Shown here: in pieces, positions 8,203 through 16,208 of the stretch
Position numbering within the stretch: position 1 is the first letter of the stretch
How the letters are laid out: the number at the start of each line of letters is the position of its first letter
Assembly (NCBI RefSeq): GCF_019249725.2
Contig: NZ_CP137559.1
Location: forward strand, 3,413,001 to 3,477,000
Length of the DNA stretch: 64,000 bases
Source: Segatella hominis
Lineage (GTDB): Bacteria > Bacteroidota > Bacteroidia > Bacteroidales > Bacteroidaceae
Reading direction: 5' to 3'
Notes under the pieces: model-generated
What the model saw: only the letters and a program-made list of their open reading frames with translations
What the model was told of the DNA's origin: nothing
Database searches by the model: none
Translations under genes and position numbers: made by a program

Positions 8203-8276
8203 AGTTTGATAATCGTCATGATTATCATATCAATGAGGCTAAACCCCGGCTGCCGTTCTGTAGTCGGGGCTTTTCT
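8203..8276 (+). terminator. Terminator, diverged third copy of the 78-bp repeat's hairpin
   Basis: CCCCGGCTG pairs with TAGTCGGGG, followed by CTTTTCTTTTTTTT. The upstream GATAATCGTCATGATTAT matches GATAATCGTTGTGATTAT before copy A, so this is the same element in diverged form. Confidence 0.7.
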
Positions 8277-8330
8277 TTTTTTTGATATACTGAATGCTGT
8301 TCTTATTTGTCTGTTTTAACCTGCAGTGAA

Positions 8331-8450
8331 TTGGTAAAAAGAAGGCTGTTTAATACAGACAGTTAACTGGCAAACCACAGACAGCCTACTGGCGCTTTAG
8401 CTGCTAGTGGGCTGTTTGCCTAGAACAGCCATCCCAAATGGCTTTGTTTC
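8331..8450. other. Non-coding structured stretch with GGCTGTTT/AACAGCC arms
   Basis: The stretch contains several short arms that can pair (GGCTGTTT, CAGACAG, GGGCTGTTTGCC, GAACAGCC, then CCATCCCAAATGG). No reading frame. It leads straight into the octamer-repeat block at 8478 and may belong to the same element. Confidence 0.4.
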
Positions 8451-8477
8451 GTTTTAATGCAAGGCTTATGTAGAAAT

Positions 8478-8763
8478 ACTCTTCACTCTTCACCTTTCGC
8501 CTGGAATCCCCTGTGTTTATCGGTATTCCGAGGGGTGAAGAGTGTTTGGGCACTCTTCACCTACTCTTCACCACTCTTCACCTTTCTGTTTGGCGGATTT
8601 GAGTTTCTTCTTATGCCTCGAAGCCTCGAAACCTCGTGCCTAGGTGAAGAGTGGTGAAGAGTGGGTAAAGAGTCGCTGATAACTCTTCACCCCTTGAAAC
8701 GCCCTGTTTATGGGCGTTTCAGGGCATAAGGTGAAGAGTGAAGAGTTTTTGGTTCTTCACCCC
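8478..8763. repeat. Dense inverted-octamer block (CTCTTCAC / GTGAAGAG)
   Basis: About ten copies of CTCTTCAC or its complement GTGAAGAG lie within 290 bp in both orientations, mixed with smaller palindromes such as GAAACGCCC with GGGCGTTTC and CCCCCAAGTTGGGGG. A transcript could fold into several long stems. The same octamer builds the short intergenic repeats at 16117-16148, 21813-21844 and 38199-38359. No convincing coding content. Confidence 0.75.
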
Positions 8764-8870
8764 CAAGTTGGGGGCGAAATAGAGAATGGGGTTTTTTCGT
8801 TTCATTACGTTAGCAGGATTTGACTTTTATTGCTTTTCTTCTGTACTATCTTGTATAAATGCAGAAAAAA

Positions 8871-8902
8871 TTTGGTGTTTACGAGTTTTTATTGTACTTT
8901 TG
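8871..8902 (+). promoter_or_regulatory. Promoter before the DUF4369/DUF6057 gene cluster
   Basis: TTTG at 8871-8874, 20 bp, then TACTTTTG at 8895-8902. It may serve the genes from 8994 to 12674 or beyond, because no terminator is visible before 16164. Confidence 0.65.
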
Positions 8903-8993
8903 TATGTGAATAGAGAAACTTCTGATACAAGTCCATAAACCAATATGGAACTGTAAGTAAACAACGATGATAAATATTAAACCTAAGAGTATA

Positions 8994-9563
8994 ATGAAGA
9001 AATTGATTTTATTGATGGTTATCGCTCTGATGACCGTTACGAGTATGGTAGTAATGGCAGGTTGTAAGTCTGCCGAAAAGGGAAATTGCCGTATCCATGG
9101 TACGATGGAATCGAACCGATGGGATGGCAAGAAGATTTTCCTTGTGCCTATGTTCGGACTGCAGGATGCTGCCCATGTAGACTCTGTTGTCATCAAGGAC
9201 GGCAAATTTGAATTTGTTGCCGATACTACAGAGATGAAGGTGATTCGCGTAGATTATCACTATCGTGATGGGGTTCAGGACTTGCTGGTTGTTTCCGAAC
9301 CGGGCGACATCAAGGTTACTGTTGGTACCAACAGTATTTCCGGGGGAACTCCTCAGAACGATTCTCTCCAGGTATGGAAAGATCAGATCATGAAGTTTAA
9401 CAGCGCCTACAACCAGCTTCGTATGCAAGCCCGTCAGGAAGGCACTGACCAGTTGCTGATGACCAAGGGTAAGGAGATGCAGAACCAGTTGAAAGAATAT
9501 AACATCGCCTTCCTCAAGCGTCAGCCTGCTGGAGTGTTTAAGGATTTTCTTCAGAACATGTAA
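8994..9563 (+). CDS. DUF4369-like lipoprotein
   Basis: A 189-residue envelope lipoprotein with a signal ending VVMAGC, lipidated Cys near residue 24. The middle part (about 30-120) looks like a DUF4369 beta-sandwich: an N-terminal CRIHGTME strand, a KKIFLVPM strand, VDSVVIKDGKFEF and a VVSEPGDIKVTVG segment. In Bacteroidota this domain often precedes a thioredoxin domain, but none is present; the C-terminus is a charged helix (about 125-185). I chose the ATG at 8994, which gives the clean lipoprotein signal. It lies 73 bp before the first DUF6057-type gene in the same direction, so it probably belongs to that system. Confidence 0.7.
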   Translation: MKKLILLMVIALMTVTSMVVMAGCKSAEKGNCRIHGTMESNRWDGKKIFLVPMFGLQDAAHVDSVVIKDGKFEFVADTTEMKVIRVDYHYRDGVQDLLVVSEPGDIKVTVGTNSISGGTPQNDSLQVWKDQIMKFNSAYNQLRMQARQEGTDQLLMTKGKEMQNQLKEYNIAFLKRQPAGVFKDFLQNM

Positions 9564-9636
9564 CCTTCTGCCAAGTAGGTTGTCTGCTGTAGAAGATGTT
9601 GATAAAAATGGGTATCCGGACTAATCTATTGAGTAC

Positions 9637-11208
9637 ATGAAAAAGTTCATTTCTAGATATGGGAAAATGACTCTGGTCGCATTGTTCGGCTTATGCATCT
9701 TCCTTTTTTGGTATTGTGGTTATCCACAAGCCTTATGTTACCAAGAGCAGAACCAACTCTTTCTCTGGTCTGCCGACTACTTTTGGCATGACCTGAGTGT
9801 GGCAGGTGGTTTGGCTGATTATATCAGTGAGTTCCTGGTACAGTTCTATTATGTTCCAGTTTTGGGTGCTGCCATTCTGGCTTTTCTCTTCGTGGCTTTC
9901 CTGTCGCTTACCTATCAGGTAATCAGGAGTTATACAGCCAAACCATTGAAGTGGTATGGAATGCTCATAGCTCTTCTTCCTTCTATCCTGTTGCTGGAAG
10001 TGATGGGAGATATCGAAGTGCTCCTGTCTTTTCCGGTAGCTCTGACCTTAGCCCTGCTGTCAACATGGTTGATGAATCTTGCTACCAGAAGATGGGGAGC
10101 AAAGATAGCGTGGGCAGATGTACTTCTGATACCCGTCATATTCTGGCTGATTGGAGGCGGGGCAACCTGGCTTTATGTCTTCCTCCGTGTGGCTTCTTTC
10201 CTGATACAAGTAAAGAAAGGCAAACTCCCTTCCGTTTCAATTACCTATCTTTTGTCTATTCTCTATCTCCTGGCTATCCAGCTGATTTGCTATAGTACCC
10301 TTCTGGTTCAATATCCATTGATGTCTGTGATGACAGGTATCAACTATTATCGCGTGCCTATGCGGTATCCGGGGCAGAAATGGGGATATGACAAGGACCT
10401 CTATGCTTTGCTCAAGCAGAACGAACAGGTGCGTAACGGGAAGTGGGAAGATATCATCCATGATGCGCAGGAGAATCAGGTACAGGTGTTCTATACCAGC
10501 AACTGCGTAAATCTTGCTCTTGCTCAGACCCGTCAGCTTGCCGACCGCATGTTTTCTTTCTATCAGAGTGGGGAAGATGCCTTGCTGGCTCCCCGTACCC
10601 GCGATAACATGTCGATGTATCCTACGATGGAAGCCTTTTGGCGTCTGGGGCTCGTGAATTCTTCTCTTCGCTATGCCAGCGATTTGCAAGCTTCCATCCT
10701 GAATGGAAAGATGAGTGGCAGATTGATGAAGCGCATTACCGAATGTCAGATTGTGAATGGCAAGTATGCCGTTGCACGTAAGAATATCGATCTCTTGAAA
10801 CAGTCGCTCTTCTATCATGACTGGGCTGTGAAGATGGAAGCGATGCTGGGCAATGATACGGCTATCAGTCATGATCCTGATTTGGGAAGGGCTAGAAGAA
10901 TGCGCTTCAAGACGGAGATGATTTATAGTTATAATGAGATTGACAAGATGATGGGATTGCTCTTCATCAACAATCCGGAAAACAAAATGGCGCTCGACTA
11001 TTTCATGGGGCAGATGCTCTTGAAGGGAGATATCCAGGGATTCATGCGTTATGGCAGTTGGGTACAGCAATATGGTGGCTATATGCAGATGCCTGTGGGT
11101 TATCAGGATGCTGTGAAGTGCATACAGAATCAAGGTAATGTGCCGGGTTCGCCATACGCAGAATACGTAAAACGAATGATGAGTAAACAGAAAGGAGGCG
11201 AAGAATGA
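9637..11208 (+). CDS. DUF6057-type polytopic membrane protein, paralogue 1 (short form)
   Basis: A 523-residue inner-membrane protein. The N-terminal part (to about 230) has several hydrophobic helices. The C-terminal part (about 245-520) is soluble and helical like a TPR domain, with CVNLALAQ, ADRMFSFYQ and ECQIVNGKYAVARKN repeats. All three paralogues in the window share an external CYQEQNQLF-type motif after helix 1 and a DYISEFLVQFYYVPVLG-type segment. Compared with paralogues 2 and 3, this one lacks the last two membrane spans: it goes from INYYRVPMRYPGQK straight to the soluble domain. The stop overlaps the next gene by 4 bp (ATGA), so the two are translationally coupled. Function unknown. 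Confidence 0.75.
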   Translation: MKKFISRYGKMTLVALFGLCIFLFWYCGYPQALCYQEQNQLFLWSADYFWHDLSVAGGLADYISEFLVQFYYVPVLGAAILAFLFVAFLSLTYQVIRSYTAKPLKWYGMLIALLPSILLLEVMGDIEVLLSFPVALTLALLSTWLMNLATRRWGAKIAWADVLLIPVIFWLIGGGATWLYVFLRVASFLIQVKKGKLPSVSITYLLSILYLLAIQLICYSTLLVQYPLMSVMTGINYYRVPMRYPGQKWGYDKDLYALLKQNEQVRNGKWEDIIHDAQENQVQVFYTSNCVNLALAQTRQLADRMFSFYQSGEDALLAPRTRDNMSMYPTMEAFWRLGLVNSSLRYASDLQASILNGKMSGRLMKRITECQIVNGKYAVARKNIDLLKQSLFYHDWAVKMEAMLGNDTAISHDPDLGRARRMRFKTEMIYSYNEIDKMMGLLFINNPENKMALDYFMGQMLLKGDIQGFMRYGSWVQQYGGYMQMPVGYQDAVKCIQNQGNVPGSPYAEYVKRMMSKQKGGEE

Positions 11209-12674
11209 AAAAGATAATTTATGCTTTCATCGCCGTATGGATGGGGATAACCGCATGTACTCCATCGGTTGAGAATCCTACCATGGTGAATCGTAAGCCT
11301 AGTATCTATCCAGACTATATTGGGGTGACCATTCCTGCTGATATTGCTCCGATGAACTTCAATATCAAAGGTGATACCGTAGATGTGGTGGATGTCGTGG
11401 CAAAAGGAAGCAAGGGCGGGGAACTGCACGTCAGTGGTGAATGGGCAGACTTTGATGTGGAAGACTGGCATCAGCTTACTGAGCAGAACATCGGTGGCAG
11501 CATCTCTTTTACCGTCTGTACCCGTAAGGATGGCAAGTGGAAGCAATATCAGGATTTCCAGATGATGGTGAGTCCTTATCGGTTGGATGATTACGGTTTG
11601 ACCTATCGCCGTATCGCTCCCGGCTACGAAGTGGGTGGCAACATCGGCATCTATCAGCGCGATATCCATACCTTTGATGAAACGGCTATCATGACAGAAA
11701 CCGCCTTGCCGGGCAGATGTTTCAATTGCCATACAGCCAATCGTACTGATGCCCGACAACTGACCTGCCAGATACGTGGTGAGGGTGGAGGTACCCTGAT
11801 CATGAAGAATGGCAAGCAGCAATGGATAGATACCAAGACCGATTCTACCAAGGCTGCCGGAAGCTATGCCTACTGGCATCCGGAAGGCAATTATGTGGCT
11901 TATGCTGCCAATGCCGTTCACCAGTGTTTCTTCGTGGGAACTTACAAGCCGATAGAAGTTTATCACGACTTCAGTAATATCGTGATACTGGATACGCGTA
12001 ACAATCAGCTGGTAACAGACCAGAAACTGATGACTCCCGATTGGCTGGAGATATTCCCTGCTTTCAGTGCAGATGGCAATACCTTATATTATAGTACTTC
12101 GAAAGCTTGCCGTGTACCGGCTGAGTATCTGAAAGTGAAGTGCTCGCTGGTAAGTATTCCTTTCGATGCCAGAACGGGGAAGTTTGGAGAAAAAGTGGAT
12201 ACGCTGCTGAATGGTCCGAAGACGAATATGAGTTACGTCTTGGCTCGTCCGTCGTATGATGGAAAATGGCTGATGTATACACGATGCAGCAGAAGCAATT
12301 TCCCTATCGTGCAACCAGATGCTGATCTGTGGATGATGAACCTGAAGACCCGGCAGACTTATCCGCTGACAGCGGTGAACAGTAAGATGAGCGAAAGCTA
12401 TCATAACTGGAGCAGCAACTCGCATTGGTTTGTCTTCGTCAGCAAGCGTGGTAACGGAAACTATACCCGTCTCTACATCTCGAGTATTGATGATAAGGGT
12501 AAGGCAACCAAACCTTTCCTTCTTCCGCAGCGCAATCCGTGGAAATATTATCATGGGCTGTTTGATGCCTATAATGTACCGGATTTCACAAAGACTAAGG
12601 TGGAACTGGATATAAAGGAAACCCGCAATCAGATCTTTTCGGATGATCGTCCGAAAGTGACTGTGAGAGAATAA
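11205..12674 (+). CDS. PD40-type beta-propeller lipoprotein with CxxCH haem motif, paralogue 1
   Basis: A 489-residue lipoprotein (ITAC, Cys 18). After an N-terminal beta domain (about 30-165) comes CFNCH at 172-176, a canonical c-type haem attachment site. WD40/TolB-like blades follow (FPAFSADGNTLYYS, ARPSYDGKWLMYT, NWSSNSHWFVFVS). The family's usual TolB-like proteins lack CxxCH. The motif is conserved in all three paralogues (also 15163 and 17136 regions) inside a shared context, PGxCxNCHTANRT in two of them. This suggests a periplasmic mono-haem protein or a redox/metal site. It is coupled to the DUF6057 gene by a 4-bp overlap. Haem attachment is inferred, not shown. Confidence 0.75.
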   Translation: MKKIIYAFIAVWMGITACTPSVENPTMVNRKPSIYPDYIGVTIPADIAPMNFNIKGDTVDVVDVVAKGSKGGELHVSGEWADFDVEDWHQLTEQNIGGSISFTVCTRKDGKWKQYQDFQMMVSPYRLDDYGLTYRRIAPGYEVGGNIGIYQRDIHTFDETAIMTETALPGRCFNCHTANRTDARQLTCQIRGEGGGTLIMKNGKQQWIDTKTDSTKAAGSYAYWHPEGNYVAYAANAVHQCFFVGTYKPIEVYHDFSNIVILDTRNNQLVTDQKLMTPDWLEIFPAFSADGNTLYYSTSKACRVPAEYLKVKCSLVSIPFDARTGKFGEKVDTLLNGPKTNMSYVLARPSYDGKWLMYTRCSRSNFPIVQPDADLWMMNLKTRQTYPLTAVNSKMSESYHNWSSNSHWFVFVSKRGNGNYTRLYISSIDDKGKATKPFLLPQRNPWKYYHGLFDAYNVPDFTKTKVELDIKETRNQIFSDDRPKVTVRE

Positions 12675-12701
12675 ACGAATAAAAATTTAGATTGGAGAAT
12701 C

Positions 12702-14537
12702 ATGAAGAATTTGATGATAAAAACTTGGAAACCGCTGCTGTCGCTGCTCTTCGGTGTGGCGGTCGTGATATTTTGGGCAGTGCCATTCGTAGGCGGACTC
12801 TGCTTTCAGGAACAGTATCAGATGTTTCTCTTTGATACCGGCTATTTCCTGGAGCGCATTGTACTGCCGGGAGGATTGGCTGACTATATCAGTGAGTTTC
12901 TGGTACAGTTCTATTATATGCCTGTATTGGGCGGTGCCATCATCGCTTTGCTGCTGATGGGCATTCAGGCTGCCGTATGGGGATTGATGAAACAATATGG
13001 AGCAAGGCATGATTTCCCGGGTTATCTCCTGAGTTTCCTTCCAAGTATCGCCTTATGGTGTGCCATGGGCGACCAGAATGTGCTGCTCTCTTTTGTGGTT
13101 GCACTTTTCGGAGCCTTGGTGATGGGATGGATACATAACCGATTCCATAACCGGTTGGTGAAGGTGGTGTTCGAACTGGTTAGCACGGCATTGGTTTATT
13201 GGTTCCTGGGTCCGGTGGTATTCCTTTATGCCGCCCTGATGATAGGTGATACGCTGAAGAATGCCAAGCAGAAGGGAAATGTTTCTTCCGGAATAGGCTA
13301 TTCTGCCGTCATTCTTATTCTTACTATCGCCTGGATATTATTGACCACGCAGACTTTGCAATATCCTTTGTATCGCATCTTTGCCGGACTTAATTATTAT
13401 CGCTATCCGGGTGCTGTATCTCCGTTGCCTTTTGTTGTGATGGTATGGGCTGTTGTGATTCCTTTCCTGGGGATGATTCCATGCCACCGGAAATCCTTGC
13501 AGAAGTTGCAGCAATCCAAAGTGGTCATAGTGTTGAGCTATGTATTGGTGATTGTGGCTTCATGGTTTGGTATCAAGGCATCTTTTGATGAGATGACCTA
13601 CGACCTGATAGATTATGATTTCCTGGTTCGCACCGAACAGTGGGATAAGATTATAGAGAAGGCAGAGAAGAAGTCGGCAACCACACCGCTCAGTGTTTCT
13701 TGTGTGAATCTTGCCTTGAGTCAGAAGGGTATGCTTGCCGACCGCCTTTTCGAGTTCTATCAGAATGGAGGCGAGGGCTTGTTCCCTACCTTTACCCGCG
13801 ATATGATTTCGCCGGTATCTACTGCAGAAATCTTCTTCCGTCTGGGAATGGTGAATGATGCCGAAAGATATATGTTCGAAGCGCAGGAGGCGATACCGAA
13901 TTATCGCAAGAGTGCCCGCTTGACCCGCAGGATTATAGAGTGCGAAATCATCAACGGTAATTACAAGGTAGCAGCCAAGCTGCTCCGCCGACTGCAGAAG
14001 ACGCTCTTCTATAGCAACTGGGCGAACCAGACCATGGCGCTGCTGGGTAATGAGAAGGCTATCAACCGGCATCCCGTTTATGGAAAGTTGAGAAAGTATC
14101 GTGAGAAAAAGCAGGACTTCCTCTTCAGTGACCGGGAGATGGACCAGATGTTGGGCTTGCTCTTCCTGAATGATAACCATAACAAGATGGCATACGAATA
14201 TTTGATGTGCTACGAACTCCTGCAGCGCGATATGGAGAAGTTCATGCAGTATTATCCGCTGGGCAGATTCGTGGGTTACGACCATATTCCACGTACCTTC
14301 CAGGAGATTCTCATCGGTAACTGGATGAAGACACATAGCGATCCACGTACCATCCCGTATAGTGTGGATGCGCAGAATGTGAACAATACGCTCAACTTCA
14401 TCCAGCTCTATATGCAGAATCCGCAGGATCCTCAACTCAGTCAGCAGCCGTATGTATCCAATGCCTGGTACTATGTGATGGTGCAGGGGGCTGATGAGGC
14501 TGCCAGAAAGAAGGAGGAGAAGAAAACTATATATTAA
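12702..14537 (+). CDS. DUF6057-type polytopic membrane protein, paralogue 2 (long form)
   Basis: A 611-residue protein with the full architecture: hydrophobic helices from residue 10 to about 290, including two extra spans after NYYRYPG (PLPFVVMVWAVVIPFLGMI and KVVIVLSYVLVIVASWFGI), then a soluble helical-repeat domain with CVNLALSQ, ADRLFEFYQ and ECEIINGNYKVAAK. It shares CFQEQYQMF and DYISEFLVQFYYMPVLG with the others. It starts 27 bp after the first propeller gene, so the order is membrane protein, propeller, membrane protein, propeller. A complex of membrane protein and CxxCH lipoprotein is a reasonable inference. Confidence 0.75.
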   Translation: MKNLMIKTWKPLLSLLFGVAVVIFWAVPFVGGLCFQEQYQMFLFDTGYFLERIVLPGGLADYISEFLVQFYYMPVLGGAIIALLLMGIQAAVWGLMKQYGARHDFPGYLLSFLPSIALWCAMGDQNVLLSFVVALFGALVMGWIHNRFHNRLVKVVFELVSTALVYWFLGPVVFLYAALMIGDTLKNAKQKGNVSSGIGYSAVILILTIAWILLTTQTLQYPLYRIFAGLNYYRYPGAVSPLPFVVMVWAVVIPFLGMIPCHRKSLQKLQQSKVVIVLSYVLVIVASWFGIKASFDEMTYDLIDYDFLVRTEQWDKIIEKAEKKSATTPLSVSCVNLALSQKGMLADRLFEFYQNGGEGLFPTFTRDMISPVSTAEIFFRLGMVNDAERYMFEAQEAIPNYRKSARLTRRIIECEIINGNYKVAAKLLRRLQKTLFYSNWANQTMALLGNEKAINRHPVYGKLRKYREKKQDFLFSDREMDQMLGLLFLNDNHNKMAYEYLMCYELLQRDMEKFMQYYPLGRFVGYDHIPRTFQEILIGNWMKTHSDPRTIPYSVDAQNVNNTLNFIQLYMQNPQDPQLSQQPYVSNAWYYVMVQGADEAARKKEEKKTIY

Positions 14538-14572
14538 TGTTGAATGTTAAGTGTTAAATGTTAAGTTGGCAA
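14535..14572 (+). repeat. TTAAATGTTAAG-type intergenic repeat
   Basis: TAATGTTGAATGTTAAGTG and the following TTAAATGTTAAGTTGGC begin at the stop codon of the membrane-protein gene. A very similar stretch (TAATGTGAAATGTTAAATG, later ATTGGCATTCTTG) lies at 53401-53442 beside argG. Confidence 0.6.
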
Positions 14573-14622
14573 TCTTGCTGATAATTAGTGCATAATACAC
14601 GTTGATAATATTTGGTTAGAAA

Positions 14623-16116
14623 ATGAAAACGATAAAATCTTTATTGTGCTCTCTGTTGGTTGGAGTGGTGATGGCTTCGCTTAGTGCATGTTGTTACCCT
14701 CCGGCGTGGAAAGATGCTAAGGAAATCAATCAATTCCCTAAGATATTCCCCGATTATGTTGGGGTTACAGTTCCTGCCAATATCGCACCGCTCGATTTTA
14801 ACATGGCGGACGAGGATATTGAGGATATGTATGTATGTGTGCATGGTCCGAAAACCATAGAGGGGCTATATTCTTACGACAAGAAGTATGCGGAGTTTGA
14901 GGTAGATGAATGGCATGATTACTTGAAAAAGAACAAGGGTGAAAAACTCACCGTCTCAGTGTATGTATTGAAAAATGGTGAAAGGTTCAAGTATCAGGAC
15001 TTCAATATCTATGTCAGCCTATACGAGCTGAACGACTGGGGCTTGACTTATCGTCGCATCGCTCCTGGTTATGAGGTGTATGGCAAGTTGGGCATTTATC
15101 AGCGCAACTTGAGTAACTTTGAGGAAACGGCAATCCTTGAGAATACGGCAGCACCGGGTGCCTGTCTCAACTGTCATACGGCAAACAGAACCAATCCCGA
15201 TCAGTTTACCTTCCATGTGCGTGGTGACCATGGTGCTACCTTGGTTTCGCAGAACGGCAAGCGGGAGTGGCTGAAGGCTAAGAATGATTCCCTGAAGGGT
15301 TCGATGGTTTATCCTTATTGGCATCCATCGGGCAAGTATTGCGCCTACAGCACCAATACCACCCATCAGAGTTTCCATGCCGTGAAGGATGAGCGAATTG
15401 AAGTCTTCGACCAGGCATCGGATGTCTTCGTTTATCAGCCATCAACCCATGAGTTGATATTGGATTCTCTCCTGATGACGAAAGACCATTACGAGACTTA
15501 TCCGGTATTCTCGCCTGATGGTAAGACGCTCTACTTCTGCTCTTCTACCGCAGAGCCTATCCCAAGCGGTTACAAGGATATCAAGTATAATATCTGCAAG
15601 ATTGGTTTCGATGCGGCTACGGGTAAGTTTGGCAACAAGGTGGATACCATCTTCAATGCACGTGAACTGGGCAAGAGTGCTACCCATCCTCGTCCTTCGT
15701 ATGATGGTAGGTACATCATGTTTACGATGAGCGATTATGGCTGTTTCCCTATCTGGCATAAGGAAGCGGATAACTGGTTGCTGGATTTGAAGACAGGTCA
15801 GGCTAAGCCTCTGGCTGCAGCCAATAGTAAGAATACGGACAGTTGGCACAACTGGAGCAAGGATTCACATTGGTTTGTCTTTACATCCCGCCGTGGCGAC
15901 GGACTCTATACCCGTCTTTACCTTGCCTGCATTGATGATAAGGGCAATGTTAGCAAGCCATTCCTGCTGCCACAGCGCAATCCGAAGAAGTACTACGATG
16001 AATTGCTGGATTCTTATAATACCCCTGATTTCACTTCGAAGCCAGTAGAGCTGGATGCCCGTGCGGCAGGAAATGAAATTATGAGTGATAAGAGGATTCC
16101 GACGAAGGTTAAGTAA
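14623..16116 (+). CDS. PD40-type beta-propeller lipoprotein with CxxCH haem motif, paralogue 2
   Basis: A 497-residue lipoprotein (signal ending LSAC, Cys 23). It has the same order as paralogue 1: an N-terminal domain with FPDYVGVTVPANIAPLDFN near 42-60, then GLTYRRIAPGYEVYGKLGIYQ, CLNCH at 181-185 and propeller blades (YPVFSPDGKTLYFCSS, HPRPSYDGRYIMFT, NWSKDSHWFVFTS). Paralogues 1 and 2 match closely over the whole length and look like a local duplication. An 85-bp spacer with a repeat separates it from its membrane-protein gene. The stop codon is followed at once by a GTGAAGAG repeat and then a two-way terminator. Confidence 0.75.
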   Translation: MKTIKSLLCSLLVGVVMASLSACCYPPAWKDAKEINQFPKIFPDYVGVTVPANIAPLDFNMADEDIEDMYVCVHGPKTIEGLYSYDKKYAEFEVDEWHDYLKKNKGEKLTVSVYVLKNGERFKYQDFNIYVSLYELNDWGLTYRRIAPGYEVYGKLGIYQRNLSNFEETAILENTAAPGACLNCHTANRTNPDQFTFHVRGDHGATLVSQNGKREWLKAKNDSLKGSMVYPYWHPSGKYCAYSTNTTHQSFHAVKDERIEVFDQASDVFVYQPSTHELILDSLLMTKDHYETYPVFSPDGKTLYFCSSTAEPIPSGYKDIKYNICKIGFDAATGKFGNKVDTIFNARELGKSATHPRPSYDGRYIMFTMSDYGCFPIWHKEADNWLLDLKTGQAKPLAAANSKNTDSWHNWSKDSHWFVFTSRRGDGLYTRLYLACIDDKGNVSKPFLLPQRNPKKYYDELLDSYNTPDFTSKPVELDARAAGNEIMSDKRIPTKVK

Positions 16117-16148
16117 GTGAAGAGTGAAGAACGAAGAGTGAAGAATTC
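16117..16148 (+). repeat. 32-bp GTGAAGAG-family repeat
   Basis: GTGAAGAGTGAAGAAC followed by GAAGAGTGAAGAATTC. The same 32 bp occur in the opposite orientation at 21813-21844. It directly abuts the TAA of the upstream gene. Confidence 0.85.
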
Positions 16149-16163
16149 AAATGTATGTTTATA

Positions 16164-16203
16164 AAAAACGCTCCTGTTGCAATATGGTAACAGGAGCGTT
16201 TTT
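16164..16203. terminator. Bidirectional terminator between convergent propeller genes
   Basis: The 15-bp arms AAAAACGCTCCTGTT and AACAGGAGCGTTTTT are perfect complements around a 10-nt loop, with T-runs on both strands. Confidence 0.9.
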
Positions 16204-16208
16204 GTTTT

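Noticed and set aside
8478..8763. Octamer block as a CRISPR array or an origin with DnaA boxes
   Set aside because: Spacing and orientation are irregular, there are no unique spacers of equal length, no cas genes and no TTATCCACA-type boxes; dnaA is absent.
11205..12674. The CxxCH motif as a chance occurrence
   Set aside because: It is found at the same position in three paralogues, one of them strongly diverged, within a conserved context, so chance is unlikely; a disulfide or metal site remains an alternative to haem.
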